DNA of 64,000 nucleotides, from NCBI GenBank assembly GCA_016209015.1, contig JACQWY010000022.1, forward strand, positions 62,001-126,000. The letters run 5' to 3'. Positions 52,108 through 62,689 of the stretch are shown here, piece by piece. This stretch comes from Gammaproteobacteria bacterium. Lineage in GTDB: Bacteria > Pseudomonadota > Gammaproteobacteria > Ga0077536. Positions within the stretch are counted from its first letter, which is position 1. Every line of letters begins with the position of its first letter. The notes under the pieces are model-generated. The model had not been told where the DNA came from and did not search any database. It worked only from the letters and a program-made list of their open reading frames with translations. Position numbers and translations under genes: made by a program.

Positions 52108-53099
52108 GCCCAGGCCTCGCGCGTGCGCACGACGAGATAGAGGAAGAACGGCGCGCCGACGAGCGCGGTGACGACGCCGAGCTTGAGCTCGGCGTTGACG
52201 ACGACGAGGCGCGTGCAGACGTCGGCGGCGAGCGTCAGCGCCGCACCGCCGAGCGCGCTCGCCGGTGCGAGCCGGCTCGGCGTATGGCCCGTGAACGGCC
52301 GCAGGAGGTGCGGCACGACGAGCCCGACGAATCCGATCACGCCCGCGACCGCCACCCCACTGCCGACCGCGAGCGCCGTGCCGGCGACGACGAGGAGCCG
52401 CAGCCGCGGCAGATCGAGTCCGAGGCTCTGCGCCGCTTCCTCGCCGAGCGCGAGGACGTCGAGATCGCGCGCCGCCCACGCCAGCATCGCACTGCCGCCG
52501 AGCATGAACGGCAGCACGAGCCAGACGTGCGCCATGCTGCGATCGGCGAGCGAGCCCATCAACCAGAAGAAGATTTCGTAAGCGGCATACGGGTTCGGCG
52601 CGAGGTTCAGCGCGAGCGCGGTGAGCGCGCCGCCGAAGCTGTTGATGGCGACGCCGGCGAGGATCAGCCCGAGCGTGCCCGTGTGACGCCGCATGAGCGC
52701 GCTCAGGACGACCGCCGCGAGCAGCGCGCCGACGATGCCGCCGCAGGGCAGGGCGAGCGGGAAGACCGCGGCAGCGCCGCTGTAGAACGCGAGCACTGCG
52801 CCGAGCGCGGCGAGCGTCGAGACGCCGATGACGCCGGGCTCTGCGAGCGGGTTGCGGAGCATGCCCTGCAGCACTGCACCGGCGAGGCCCAAGGTCGCGC
52901 CGATGCCGAGCGCGAGCAGGGCGCGCGGCAGCCTGAGCTCGCGCACGATGAGACCGTAGTCCTCGCCGCTGCCGGGCACGAGGCCGGCGAGTGCCGCGCG
53001 CCACGGGATCGGCGCCGGGCCGACGCAGAGCGAGACGAGGAACAGCACGAACGTCGCGACGCCGAGCAGTCCCATGAACACTCGGATGCGCGTTGCCAT
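52098..53099 (-). CDS. btuC: FecCD/BtuC family ABC permease
   Basis: A 333-residue inner-membrane permease with about 9-10 hydrophobic helices. Family blocks are visible: LRLPRALLALGIGATLGLAGAVLQGMLRNPLAEPG, LAGVAINSFGGALTALALNLA, GFVGLVVPHLLRPFTGHTP. It forms the channel for a B12 or siderophore importer with the flanking ATPase and binding protein. The ATG at 53099 is 4 bp from the stop of btuF. Overlap with btuD shows operon structure. Confidence 0.9.
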   Translation of the reverse strand: MATRIRVFMGLLGVATFVLFLVSLCVGPAPIPWRAALAGLVPGSGEDYGLIVRELRLPRALLALGIGATLGLAGAVLQGMLRNPLAEPGVIGVSTLAALGAVLAFYSGAAAVFPLALPCGGIVGALLAAVVLSALMRRHTGTLGLILAGVAINSFGGALTALALNLAPNPYAAYEIFFWLMGSLADRSMAHVWLVLPFMLGGSAMLAWAARDLDVLALGEEAAQSLGLDLPRLRLLVVAGTALAVGSGVAVAGVIGFVGLVVPHLLRPFTGHTPSRLAPASALGGAALTLAADVCTRLVVVNAELKLGVVTALVGAPFFLYLVVRTREAWAWR

Positions 53100-53103
53100 G
53101 GCT

Positions 53104-53937
53104 TCAGCGCGCCGCCGCGAGGCGTTCGACAGCCTCGGCGAGACGGGAGCTGCCGCAGGTCCAGAGCCGCTCGGGGATCGCGACGTAGCGGAAGCCGGGG
53201 CGGCCCGGGGCACGGCGTCCGGCGAGCGCGGGATGATCGAGCAGGGTGTTCGCGAGCGCCGGATGCTCGGCATAGGCGTTCGAGACGACGAGCACGTCGG
53301 GCGCGAGTGTGATCAAGTGCTCGAGCGGCAGGAAGCCGCCCTCGGGATGGCCGGCGACGGCGTAGGCGTCCACCAGGCCCGCGCCGCGCAGCATGTCGTC
53401 GGCGAACGTCGACGGGCCCGGTACGTAGCCGTTCGCCTGGTAGACGATCGCACGGCGCGGCGTCGCTGCCGGCGCGAGCCGCGCGAGCCGTGCATCGAAT
53501 TCGGCGATGAGCGCTGCGGCGCGCGCCTCGGCGCCGAGGCGCTGCGCGAGCGTGCGCAGCGTACGGCGCCAGCCGGCGAAGTCGGTCGGCGTCTCCAGCG
53601 TCATCACCTCGAGGCCGAGCCGGGCGAGGAGCGCGGGCGCCGCGCTCGCGCTGTCCGTCGTCGTGAGCACGAGATCGGGATGCAGCGGGAGGATCTCTTC
53701 GGCGAGGCCGTGATTCGCCGGAATGCGCGAGGCCTCGGCCGCGAAATTCGAGAGGTTCGGATCGCGCGCGAGCTTCGTCAGCGAGACGAGGCGCGCCGGC
53801 TCGACGAGCTCGAGCAGCAACGAGTCCGCGCAGAGATTCAGCGAGGCGATGCGCTGGGGCGCGGCATTCGCGACGCCGGCCGCCAGCGCGAGGAGCAGGC
53901 CTGCGAGGGCTCGGCGGCGCGAACGGGCGCCGCGCAT
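53104..53937 (-). CDS. btuF: Periplasmic binding protein of B12/siderophore ABC importer
   Basis: A 277-residue periplasmic protein. The signal peptide (residues about 1-26) ends GVANAA. The class III substrate-binding fold is marked by RIASLNLCADSLLLELVEPARL, IPANHGLAEEILPLHPDLVLTT and VLVVSNAYAEHPALANTLLDHPAL. It captures the ligand and delivers it to the permease. Whether the ligand is cobalamin, haem or a siderophore cannot be read from sequence; no cobalamin riboswitch precedes the operon. It starts 2 bp after the aroG stop. Confidence 0.85.
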   Translation of the reverse strand: MRGARSRRRALAGLLLALAAGVANAAPQRIASLNLCADSLLLELVEPARLVSLTKLARDPNLSNFAAEASRIPANHGLAEEILPLHPDLVLTTTDSASAAPALLARLGLEVMTLETPTDFAGWRRTLRTLAQRLGAEARAAALIAEFDARLARLAPAATPRRAIVYQANGYVPGPSTFADDMLRGAGLVDAYAVAGHPEGGFLPLEHLITLAPDVLVVSNAYAEHPALANTLLDHPALAGRRAPGRPGFRYVAIPERLWTCGSSRLAEAVERLAAAR

Positions 53938-53939
53938 GT

Positions 53940-55004
<1,065 letters not shown>

Positions 55005-55101
55005 GTCCGAATAGCTCCTGATCGACGGCGCACCGGGCGCCAAGGGCCGCCTAGTATAACGGCTTGGCCCGAGGCTTGTACGGCGATGCGGCGGCGGCGC
55101 C

Positions 55102-57222
55102 TCAGGCGCCGAGCGCGGTGCCGAGCTGGTAGCAGGCGAAGGCGCCGAGATAGCCGAGCGCCGTCATATAGCTCCACGCGATGGCGGGCCAGCGCCAGCC
55201 GTTCGTCTCGCGCCGCATGACTGCGATCGTCGAGACGCATTGCAGACAGAGCGCGTAGAACATCATGAGGCCGAGGGCCATGGGCAGCGAGAACATCGGC
55301 GTGCCGTCGGGGCGGCGCGCCTCCTTCATGCGCGAAATGAGCGTCGCGTCGGGGCCGGCGTTCTGGTTGTTCTCGACGGCGTAGAGCGTGCCGAGCACCG
55401 CGATCACGACTTCGCGCGCCGGGAACGAGGCGAGCACCGCCGCCGTGACCTTCCAGTCCCAGCCGAGCGGGGCGAACAGCGGCGAGACGCTCCGGCTGAC
55501 GCGCGCGAGATAGCTCTGCTCGAGCTGCACCGTCGCGGCGTGCGCGGTCGGGCGCGCGGCGTCGCGCGAGATGTCAGCGCGCGGGAACGTGGCGAGCGCC
55601 CAGACCAGGATCGCGACGCCGAAGATCATCGTGCCGGCGCGCTTGAGGAAGATCTTCACGCGCGAGACGAGCTTGATGACGAGCGAGCGCGCGTTCGGCA
55701 GGCGGTAGGGCGGCATCTCCAGCAGGAAGCGCGTGGGCGGTCCCCTGAGAAATGTCTTGTTGATGAGGAAAGCCGTGCCGACCGCGCCGACGATGCCGAG
55801 CAGGTAGAACGCGAGCAGCACGAGCCCCTGCAGGTTCACGAGGCCGCCGAGGTAGCGATGGTCCGGCACGAAGGCCGAGATCAGCAGCGTGTAGATGGGC
55901 AGGCGCGCCGAGCAGGTCATGAACGGGGCGGCGAGGATCGTGACGAGACGATCCCGGTAATTCCCGATCACGCGTGTGCCCATGATGCCGGGCACCGCGC
56001 AGGCGAAGCTCGAGAGCATCGGGATGAAGGACTGCCCCGACAGGCCGCACCAGCGCATGAGGCGATCGACGAGGAATGCCGCGCGCGACATGTAGCCCGA
56101 ATCCTCGAGCAGGATGATGAACGCGAAGAGGATCAGGATCTGCGGCAGGAACACGACGACGCTGCCGACACCGGCAATCACACCGTCGACGAGGAAGCTC
56201 GACAGCACGCCGGCCTCGAGCCGCGCCAGCACGCCGGCGCTCAAGCCGCGCGTGCCTCTGTCGATGGCGGTCATGATCGGTGCCGCGCCCGCGAACACCG
56301 ACTGGAACACGGCCGCCATCGCGAAGAGGAACAGCAGTGCACCGTAGACCGGATGATTCAGCCAGCGATCCGCGAACTGGCCCCAGTTGCGCGGCGCCGG
56401 CCCGCGCTGCTCGACGCGGCCGACGATCTGGTTGATCCAGCCGTAGCGATCGCGCGCCTCGAGGGTCGCGAGGTCGCGCCCTTGCGCGAGCCCGGCGCGG
56501 ATCGTCGCGAGCCGTTCCTCGAGGACCGGCCAGGTCGCGGCGAGCAGACGCTTCTCCGCGAAGCCGCCGCGATCGATGAGGATGCGTTCCGCTTCCGGAC
56601 GCCGCAGCGGATGGCCGGCCGCGGTCATCTCGGCCGCGAACGCGCGGGCAGCTTCGTGGATCGCCGCGTTCAGGCGCAGGCGCGCGGGTTCGCCGCGTTC
56701 GATCGCATCGAGCAGCGCGGCCTTGAGTTCGCCGAGACCGAGGCTCTTCGCCGCGACGATCGGCACGACCGGCACGCCGAGCGCGGCCGCGAGTCCCGGC
56801 ACGTCGATGCTGATGCCCTGGGTCGTCGCGAGATCGGTCATGTTCAATGCGACGACGACCGGCAGCTCCATCTCGAGCACCTGGCTCGCGAGGAAGAGAT
56901 TCCGCCGCAGGTTCGTCGCGTCGACGATCAGCAGCACCGCGTCCGGCACGCCGATTTCGGCGACGCGTCCCTGCAGGACGTCGACCGCGACGATTTCGTC
57001 CGGGCTCTGCGCGCTGATGGAATACGTGCCGGGGAGATCGACGACGGAGACGTCGCGTTCGCCGAGGCGCATCGCGCCGACGACGTGCTCGACCGTGACC
57101 CCGGGGAAATTGCCGACCTTCTGCTTCAGTCCGGTGAGCGCGTTGAACAGCGTGCTCTTGCCGGTGTTGGGATTGCCCAGGGTGACGAGCACCGGGGCCT
57201 TGCGCACGTTCTCGGCGCCCAT
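55102..57222 (-). CDS. feoB: Ferrous iron transporter FeoB
   Basis: A 706-residue inner-membrane Fe(II) transporter with an N-terminal G domain. G1 is GNPNTGKST (16-24), G2 Thr is in GVTVEHVVG, G3 is DLPGTYS and G4 is NMTD. The membrane region has paired Gate motifs with conserved Cys (PMLSSFACAVPGIMGTR and FMTCSARLPIYTLLISA). The C-terminus ends SYMTALGYLGAFACYQLG. feoA lies 4 bp upstream, so the two are co-translated. Confidence 0.95.
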   Translation of the reverse strand: MGAENVRKAPVLVTLGNPNTGKSTLFNALTGLKQKVGNFPGVTVEHVVGAMRLGERDVSVVDLPGTYSISAQSPDEIVAVDVLQGRVAEIGVPDAVLLIVDATNLRRNLFLASQVLEMELPVVVALNMTDLATTQGISIDVPGLAAALGVPVVPIVAAKSLGLGELKAALLDAIERGEPARLRLNAAIHEAARAFAAEMTAAGHPLRRPEAERILIDRGGFAEKRLLAATWPVLEERLATIRAGLAQGRDLATLEARDRYGWINQIVGRVEQRGPAPRNWGQFADRWLNHPVYGALLFLFAMAAVFQSVFAGAAPIMTAIDRGTRGLSAGVLARLEAGVLSSFLVDGVIAGVGSVVVFLPQILILFAFIILLEDSGYMSRAAFLVDRLMRWCGLSGQSFIPMLSSFACAVPGIMGTRVIGNYRDRLVTILAAPFMTCSARLPIYTLLISAFVPDHRYLGGLVNLQGLVLLAFYLLGIVGAVGTAFLINKTFLRGPPTRFLLEMPPYRLPNARSLVIKLVSRVKIFLKRAGTMIFGVAILVWALATFPRADISRDAARPTAHAATVQLEQSYLARVSRSVSPLFAPLGWDWKVTAAVLASFPAREVVIAVLGTLYAVENNQNAGPDATLISRMKEARRPDGTPMFSLPMALGLMMFYALCLQCVSTIAVMRRETNGWRWPAIAWSYMTALGYLGAFACYQLGTALGA

Positions 57223-57226
57223 CGCG

Positions 57227-57460
57227 CTAGCGCACCTCGTCGATCAGGATGGCCTCCGCTTCCGAGCGGCGCAGCGAGAGGGCATAGCCCATGACGCGGA
57301 TCTCGATCGGGTCGCCCGCGGGCGCGCAGCGCACGACCTCGACCGGCGTCCCGTCGATCACCCCGAGGTGCATGAGCCGCTGGGTCAGTTCGTCGACGCG
57401 ATCGAAGCCGGCGACGATCCCGCTCTGGCCGGGCCGCAGGCACGCGAGCGAGACCGCCAT
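57227..57460 (-). CDS. feoA: FeoA domain protein
   Basis: A 77-residue SH3-like FeoA protein that activates or stabilises FeoB. The pattern LACLRPGQSGIVAGF, LMHLGVIDGTPVEVVR, GDPIEIRVMGYALSLRRSEAEAI is diagnostic. Its ATG overlaps the stop of the preceding FeoA-like gene (TGATG), and feoB begins 4 bp after its stop. The shorter start at 57460 is chosen because the longer frame has no family similarity. Confidence 0.9.
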   Translation of the reverse strand: MAVSLACLRPGQSGIVAGFDRVDELTQRLMHLGVIDGTPVEVVRCAPAGDPIEIRVMGYALSLRRSEAEAILIDEVR

Positions 57461-57768
57461 CAGGACAGGAGCCGGCCGAGCCGGAAGAAGCGCTTGCGGC
57501 CGCGTTTCACGAGGTCGACCCGGACGCACTCGGCATCGCTGCGATTCAGCGCCCAGCGGCAGTCGTCGACGGACAGGAGCAGGGGATCACCGCCCCGCAG
57601 CACGCCGACCTCGACACCGGGCACGAGGCCCCGCGCGGCGAGCTTGGCGACGAGTTGCGGATGAGTGTGATCGATAGCGAGGACCAGGGCGCGGTCGCCG
57701 TGGTGGAGCGCGGCGAGCGTGGTCGTCGATTCGGCGGAGCTTTCGGGCGCCATGCGGAGCAATTCCAT
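57460..57768 (-). CDS. Second FeoA-like protein
   Basis: A 102-residue protein carrying the same FeoA-type SH3 core (GDRALVLAIDHTHPQLVAKLAARGLVPGVEVGVLR, GDPLLLSVDDCRWALNRSDAECVRV). The N-terminal 15 residues are variable and a long basic tail (KRGRKRFFRLGRLL) follows. It begins the feo operon and overlaps feoA. Tandem FeoA genes before FeoB are known in other bacteria. The basic tail, and Cys residues in the core, suggest a separate role such as regulation or FeoB binding. Confidence 0.78.
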   Translation of the reverse strand: MELLRMAPESSAESTTTLAALHHGDRALVLAIDHTHPQLVAKLAARGLVPGVEVGVLRGGDPLLLSVDDCRWALNRSDAECVRVDLVKRGRKRFFRLGRLLS

Positions 57769-57824
57769 TGACTGCAGGGAAGAATACCAGATGCAAATAA
57801 TTCCGAATACAACGCAACTGTAAA

Positions 57825-59606
57825 CTAGCGATGCGCTGTCGTGCCCCCGTGCGGCTGGGTCGTAGGGGCGCTGCGGCGGTTCGCTGCGGCCAGGGATTTC
57901 GAATGCGTGTAAGGCACCACCTCGGGCACTTTCGCCGAGAGGTGCTGGGCCTGGATGTCGCGCCAGAAGTCGGGCGCGAGGAGATCGCCGTGGGCGGCGA
58001 GGAATGCCGCTTTCAATTCCTCGTCCAGCGCCAGGAAGCGGATGAACTCGGCCGGGAAGATGTCGTGCCGGTCGACGTAGAACCAGGGCTGCGGGCGCAT
58101 CTCGTCCTCGTCGAACTCCGCGTCCGGCAACTCGCGGAAGCGGCAGTCCGTGACGAGGCAGAGCTCGTCGTAGTCGTAGAAGATGACGCGGCCGTGGCGC
58201 GTCACGCCGAAGTTCTTCAACAGCAGGTCGCCCGGGAAGACGTTCGTGCGCGCGAGATCCTTGATGGCCTGGCCGTAGTCGATCACGGCGCGCTCCGCCG
58301 CCTTGCGGTTCGCGTCGCGGATGAAGAGATTCAGCGGCTTGATGCGGCGCTCGATGTAGAGGTGATCGATCACGAGCTGGTTGCCGATCCGGCGCACGGT
58401 GCTGCCGGCCTCGTTCAGGAGCTCGTCGAGCACCGCCTGATCGAATTTCTTCACCGGGAAGCCGACGTGCTCGAATTCCTGGGTGTCGATCAGCCGCCCG
58501 GCGCGGTCGTGGTTGAACACGAACCGGTAGCGCTCCATGACCTGTTCGCGCGTCGTGTTCTTGGGATAGCCGAAGCGATCGCGGATGACCTTGAACACGA
58601 GATCGTAGGAGGGCAGCGTGAAGACGATCATCACGAGCCCGCGATCGCCCGGCGCGTGCACGAAGCGATCCGAACAGGCCGCGAGGTGCTGCGAGAAGAG
58701 ACGATAGCGCTCGGTCTTGCCCTGACGCACGCGGCCGAGCACGGTGTACAGCTCGTCGATCGGCTTGTGCGGCAGAATGGAATTGATGAAGTACACCGCG
58801 CCTTCCACGGGCTCGATGTCGACCGAGAAATACGAGCGCGTGAAACCGAAGAGAATACTGACGTCGTCGGGCGAGGTGAGGACCGCGTCGACTTCGATAC
58901 CGGCTTCGCCGTTGCGCAGCGCGATGACGAGCGGCGCGGACCGCGTCGACCAGAACACCTGCCCGACGAGATAGGCGCGCGACGACTGGTAGAAAACCGA
59001 CGGCAGGAACTCGAGCCGCAGCAGTTCCGAGCCGCCCGCGGCCGCGACCTGGCGCCCGATCTCCGCGGCGACGAGCGCGACGTCGCGGGCGCGGTTCGCA
59101 TAGGGGATCTCGAACGGGAATTCGGCGAGCAGTTCCTCGACGATCGTCTCGACCGAGCCCCAGTTCAGAAAGCTCCTGTAGTTGATCTTGTGGCGCTGGG
59201 CATCGAGATAGTTGAAACGGATGTCCACGAATTCCGTTTCGGGATCGGCGCCGATCGTCTTGTAGATGCGGCGCGCGATCGAATTGAAGAAGGTCTTGCA
59301 GAATGCGCCGTCGGGGATGCCCGAGACGCGATCGCCGAAGCCGCGGCGGATGTCCTGCCAGAGGCGGCGATCGTCGGGGAGGCCGGGGAGCTCCCGGCAG
59401 AGCCCCGCGATCGTGCGGTCGACGGCCTTGGTGTAGAGCTCGATGCGCTCTGCCAGGTCACGTTGCGAACCGCGCCAATCGCGGGTCTCGAAGCGCCGCT
59501 TCGCGCGGCGCGTCATGCGGATGAAGTTCTCGTCGTACTTGACGAAGGCCTCGTGGATCGCCTTCCCGGCTAGGAGGACCTGCTCGCGCCGTTCGCGGCT
59601 TTCCAT
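57825..59606 (-). CDS. aceK: Isocitrate dehydrogenase kinase/phosphatase
   Basis: A 593-residue bifunctional enzyme that phosphorylates and dephosphorylates isocitrate dehydrogenase, diverting carbon to the glyoxylate shunt. The ATP-binding region is GDRGLVMIVFTLPSYDLVFK, the catalytic part contains DLARTNVFPGDLLLKNFGV and HGRVIFYDYDELCLVT, and the length equals that of enterobacterial AceK. It begins 16 bp after the icd stop, so kinase and substrate are in one operon. aceA and aceB are not in this window. Confidence 0.96.
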   Translation of the reverse strand: MESRERREQVLLAGKAIHEAFVKYDENFIRMTRRAKRRFETRDWRGSQRDLAERIELYTKAVDRTIAGLCRELPGLPDDRRLWQDIRRGFGDRVSGIPDGAFCKTFFNSIARRIYKTIGADPETEFVDIRFNYLDAQRHKINYRSFLNWGSVETIVEELLAEFPFEIPYANRARDVALVAAEIGRQVAAAGGSELLRLEFLPSVFYQSSRAYLVGQVFWSTRSAPLVIALRNGEAGIEVDAVLTSPDDVSILFGFTRSYFSVDIEPVEGAVYFINSILPHKPIDELYTVLGRVRQGKTERYRLFSQHLAACSDRFVHAPGDRGLVMIVFTLPSYDLVFKVIRDRFGYPKNTTREQVMERYRFVFNHDRAGRLIDTQEFEHVGFPVKKFDQAVLDELLNEAGSTVRRIGNQLVIDHLYIERRIKPLNLFIRDANRKAAERAVIDYGQAIKDLARTNVFPGDLLLKNFGVTRHGRVIFYDYDELCLVTDCRFRELPDAEFDEDEMRPQPWFYVDRHDIFPAEFIRFLALDEELKAAFLAAHGDLLAPDFWRDIQAQHLSAKVPEVVPYTHSKSLAAANRRSAPTTQPHGGTTAHR

Positions 59607-59622
59607 CGAGGCCTGGCGGACG

Positions 59623-60918
59623 TCACAGACGTTCGATCAACGCCGTGCCGAACTCGCTGCACTTCACTTCCTTCGCGCCGTCCATGAGGCGGGCGAAATC
59701 GTAGGTCACGATCTTGTCGCCGATGGTCTTGTCCATCGCGCCGATGATCATGTCCGCCGCCTCCGTCCAGCCCATGTAACGCAGCATCATCTCGCCCGAC
59801 AGCAGCACGGAACCCGGGTTCACCTTGTCCTGGTTCGCGTACTTCGGCGCGGTGCCGTGCGTCGCCTCGAAGATGGCGTGGCCCGTGTCGTAGTTGATGT
59901 TGCCGCCCGGCGCGATGCCGATGCCGCCGACCTGGGCGGCCAGCGCATCGGAGAGATAGTCGCCGTTCAGGTTCATGGTCGCGATCACGTCGAACTCCGT
60001 CGGACGGGTCAGCACCTGCTGGAGCGTGATGTCCGCGATGGAGTCCTTCACGATGACCCTGCCCCCGGCGACCGCAGCGGCCTGCTCGTCGTTTGCGGCC
60101 TTGGCACCCTTCGCGGCCGCAGTGCGGTCGTACTGGTCCCAGGTGTAGGTCTCGTTCGGGAATTCCTTCTCGGCAACCTCGTATCCCCAGTTCCGGAACG
60201 CGCCTTCCGTGAACTTCATGATGTTGCCCTTGTGCACGATCGACAGGCTCTTGCGCTTGTTGTCGATCGCATACTTGATGGCGGCGCGCACGAGGCGGGC
60301 CGTGCCCTCCTGCGAGACGGCCTTGATGCCGATGCCGGACGATCCGGGGAAGCGGATCTTCTTGTACGCGCTCGGGAACGCCTCCTTGAACAGTTCGAGG
60401 AACTTCTGGCAGTCCGCCGTGCCCGCTTCGAACTCGATGCCGGCGTATATGTCCTCGGTGTTCTCGCGGAAAATCACCATGTCGACCTGTTCGGGCCGCT
60501 TGACGGGCGAGGGCACGCCGACGAACCAGCGCACCGGGCGGAGGCACACGTAGAGGTCGAGCATCTGGCGCAGCGCCACGTTCAGCGAGCGGATGCCGCC
60601 GCCGATCGGCGTGGTCAGCGGGCCCTTGATGGCCACGAGATATTCGCGGCACATGTCGATCGTTTCGTCCGGCAGCCACGAACCGGTCAGGTTGTTGGCT
60701 TTTTCACCGGCATAGACTTCCATCCATTCGATGCGGCGGCGGCCCGCGTAGGCCTTGTCCACGGCCGCATCCATCACCCGCTTCGCGGCGCGCCACACGT
60801 CGGGGCCGATGCCGTCCCCTTCGATGAACGGGATGATTGGGTTGTCAGGGACCTGTAAGCGTCCATTGCTGATTTTGATCTTGCTGCCGTTAGGCGGCAC
60901 TACGACTTGAGCGGCCAA
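59623..60918 (-). CDS. icd: NADP-dependent isocitrate dehydrogenase
   Basis: A 431-residue TCA-cycle enzyme making 2-oxoglutarate, CO2 and NADPH. The substrate loop [13 protein letters not shown] contains Ser111, equivalent to the Ser113 that AceK phosphorylates in E. coli. [20 protein letters not shown] and [19 protein letters not shown] are typical. An insert rich in Ala (about 240-262) makes it slightly longer than the E. coli enzyme. The start is TTG at 60918, backed by a strong GGAGGTGA 7 nt upstream. Confidence 0.95.
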   Translation of the reverse strand: MAAQVVVPPNGSKIKISNGRLQVPDNPIIPFIEGDGIGPDVWRAAKRVMDAAVDKAYAGRRRIEWMEVYAGEKANNLTGSWLPDETIDMCREYLVAIKGPLTTPIGGGIRSLNVALRQMLDLYVCLRPVRWFVGVPSPVKRPEQVDMVIFRENTEDIYAGIEFEAGTADCQKFLELFKEAFPSAYKKIRFPGSSGIGIKAVSQEGTARLVRAAIKYAIDNKRKSLSIVHKGNIMKFTEGAFRNWGYEVAEKEFPNETYTWDQYDRTAAAKGAKAANDEQAAAVAGGRVIVKDSIADITLQQVLTRPTEFDVIATMNLNGDYLSDALAAQVGGIGIAPGGNINYDTGHAIFEATHGTAPKYANQDKVNPGSVLLSGEMMLRYMGWTEAADMIIGAMDKTIGDKIVTYDFARLMDGAKEVKCSEFGTALIERL

Positions 60919-61109
60919 CTTGCTTCACCTCCCACAAACGTAAAAGCGGCCCAAGTGTTTCACAAAAACCCGAAGCTTGTCATGTGCCGTGGCCGGCGCT
61001 TGAGGGGCTCGCGAAAGGCCGCGATCGCGCGGTTTGCGGAGGCCTCGAAAGTACCCGGGCGAGTGTGAAACGCACCGCGCTCGCGACACGATCGGAAGCA
61101 TCTGTCAGG

Positions 61110-61138
61110 TTGAGATGCAGGCGTCGTTGGCATATGCT
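61110..61138 (+). promoter_or_regulatory. Candidate sigma-70 promoter
   Basis: TTGAGA and TATGCT are separated by exactly 17 bp, giving a short leader to the kinase TTG start at 61181. It is the best promoter match in the icd/kinase divergent gap (60919-61180), where nothing else was identified. Confidence 0.5.
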
Positions 61139-61180
61139 GCGACCGACTGCGTGGGGTCATAAAATTCAAGCAATAAACCC

Positions 61181-62689
61181 TTGATTCATAAATACAGAAT
61201 CATCGTATTCGATGGGGACAAGCACGATCGCGCGTTACTTGCACTTGCATTGCGCAGCGGTGCCGCCGCGGCCGATGTGCTGGAGGCGACCTCCGTCGTC
61301 GAAATCGCCCATCACGTGAGTGCCGGACCGATCGACGCGGTCGTCGGCGATCCCGGCGGGCGCCTCGGTGAATTCGCGGGCTGCGTCGAGGCCGTGCGAC
61401 GGCGTCAGCCGGGTTGTGTGTTCTGGTTGTTCGCGCAGGATGCACAACTGCCGCAAGCCGCGAGCTGTGTGGGCCTCGGCATCGACGGCATGACCGCGAA
61501 GACGAGCGAGGGCTTCCTCAAGCTGCCCGGCGAGATCCTCGCCAGACTGCGCATCGTCGGCGATCTCCGCGAACAGCTCGCGGGCGATTACGGTGCGACG
61601 TTCCAATCCATCTATCCCGGTGCCACGGCCGTCCTCGGTCGCGACGGACGCCTGCTGTCCGTGAGCCGCGAGTTCGAGGCGCTCGCCGGGGCGGCGCGTT
61701 TCGAGCTTGTGGGACGACCCGCGGAAGAACTGTGGGCCGAGCCCGAGCGGCGTCTGGAATGGCGGCGGCGCCTCATCGAGAGCACCGGCGGATTCGAGAT
61801 CGCCGGGCGCGTGAAGACCGGCCGGGCGCGGAGCCTCACTGCAGTCGCGGCCTTGAAGCCGCTGCATACGACCGGCCCCGACGCCGCGCTGTGGACGCTG
61901 AACCTCGTCGACGTCAGCGCCGCGCTCGCGTCCACGCTCGCGACCCAGCCCGCCGTGGAGACGGGGCAGCACGACGCGGATCTCGAGCGTGCGCTGTGCG
62001 CGGTATCGCACGACCTGCAGGCCCCGCTCAACTCGTTGCGCAGCCAGGCGCGCTGGCTGAAATCCGCGGTGACGACGGAGACCGAGGAAGTGCGGGGCGC
62101 GGTCGTCGAGATCGAGGCGCTCGCGGATCGCATGCAGGAGATGCTGGACGGCATGGTGCAGGCGGCGCTCGTCGGCACCGCGAGCGAGGAGCCGGAAGCC
62201 GTGAATCTCGACGCCGTCATCAAGGACGCGATCGACAACCTGCGCAGCCAGATCGACGAATCGGCCGCCACGATCGAGCGGCTGCCCATGCCGACGCTCA
62301 GGGTGCGCCGCCAGCAGATGGTGCAGGTATTCCAAAACCTTCTCGGCAATGCCATCAAGTTCCGCAGCTCGCGCATCCCCCGGATCCGGATCAGTGCGGA
62401 GGAAGTGGGGGACTGTCTCAGAATCCTCGTCGAGGACAACGGTATCGGCCTCGATCCCAAGGACGCGCCGCGCATTTTCGGCATGTTCCAACGGCTGCAC
62501 AGCGCCCGCGAATATCCGGGGGTGGGGGCCGGTCTCGCGATCTGCCGGCAGATCGTCCGGGCCCATGGCGGAGAAATCTCCGTGGAATCCGTGCCAGGAA
62601 GGGGTTCCTGCTTTATCATCGAGTTCAGGGGTGCGGCGCTACGCTCGGTAATAAGCAGTGGTGGGGGACGCAATGAAGCGGCAAGCTGA
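61181..62689 (+). CDS. Histidine kinase with N-terminal receiver-like and PAS domains
   Basis: A 502-residue cytoplasmic kinase. Residues 1-125 form a degenerate receiver (acidic FDGD, Asp in VVGDPGG, Lys in TAKTSEG). A PAS-like domain (about 140-255) follows. HisKA has the phosphoacceptor His277 in AVSHDLQAPLNSL. The ATPase domain has NLLGNAIKF, EDNGIGLDPKD and GVGAGLAICRQIV. It belongs to the phytochrome/bacteriophytochrome-like HWE-free HisKA group. There are no membrane segments. The only start in frame is TTG at 61181. Stop and next ATG overlap as TGATG. Confidence 0.88.
   Translation: MIHKYRIIVFDGDKHDRALLALALRSGAAAADVLEATSVVEIAHHVSAGPIDAVVGDPGGRLGEFAGCVEAVRRRQPGCVFWLFAQDAQLPQAASCVGLGIDGMTAKTSEGFLKLPGEILARLRIVGDLREQLAGDYGATFQSIYPGATAVLGRDGRLLSVSREFEALAGAARFELVGRPAEELWAEPERRLEWRRRLIESTGGFEIAGRVKTGRARSLTAVAALKPLHTTGPDAALWTLNLVDVSAALASTLATQPAVETGQHDADLERALCAVSHDLQAPLNSLRSQARWLKSAVTTETEEVRGAVVEIEALADRMQEMLDGMVQAALVGTASEEPEAVNLDAVIKDAIDNLRSQIDESAATIERLPMPTLRVRRQQMVQVFQNLLGNAIKFRSSRIPRIRISAEEVGDCLRILVEDNGIGLDPKDAPRIFGMFQRLHSAREYPGVGAGLAICRQIVRAHGGEISVESVPGRGSCFIIEFRGAALRSVISSGGGRNEAAS

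Noticed and set aside
55005-55101. Cobalamin riboswitch upstream of aroG-btuFCD
   Set aside because: The gap to feoB is only 97 bp, too short for a full riboswitch, and no B12-box-like sequence was seen.
57769-57824. Fur box upstream of the feo operon
   Set aside because: The region is AT-rich (TGCAAATAATTCCGAATACA), but it matches the Fur consensus poorly as a hexamer array or as an inverted repeat. A motif scan with a Fur matrix would decide.
61126-61142. Sigma-54 promoter (TGGCAT...TGC) before the kinase
   Set aside because: The GG-to-GC spacing is two bases short of the required -24/-12 geometry. A sigma-70 pair fits better.
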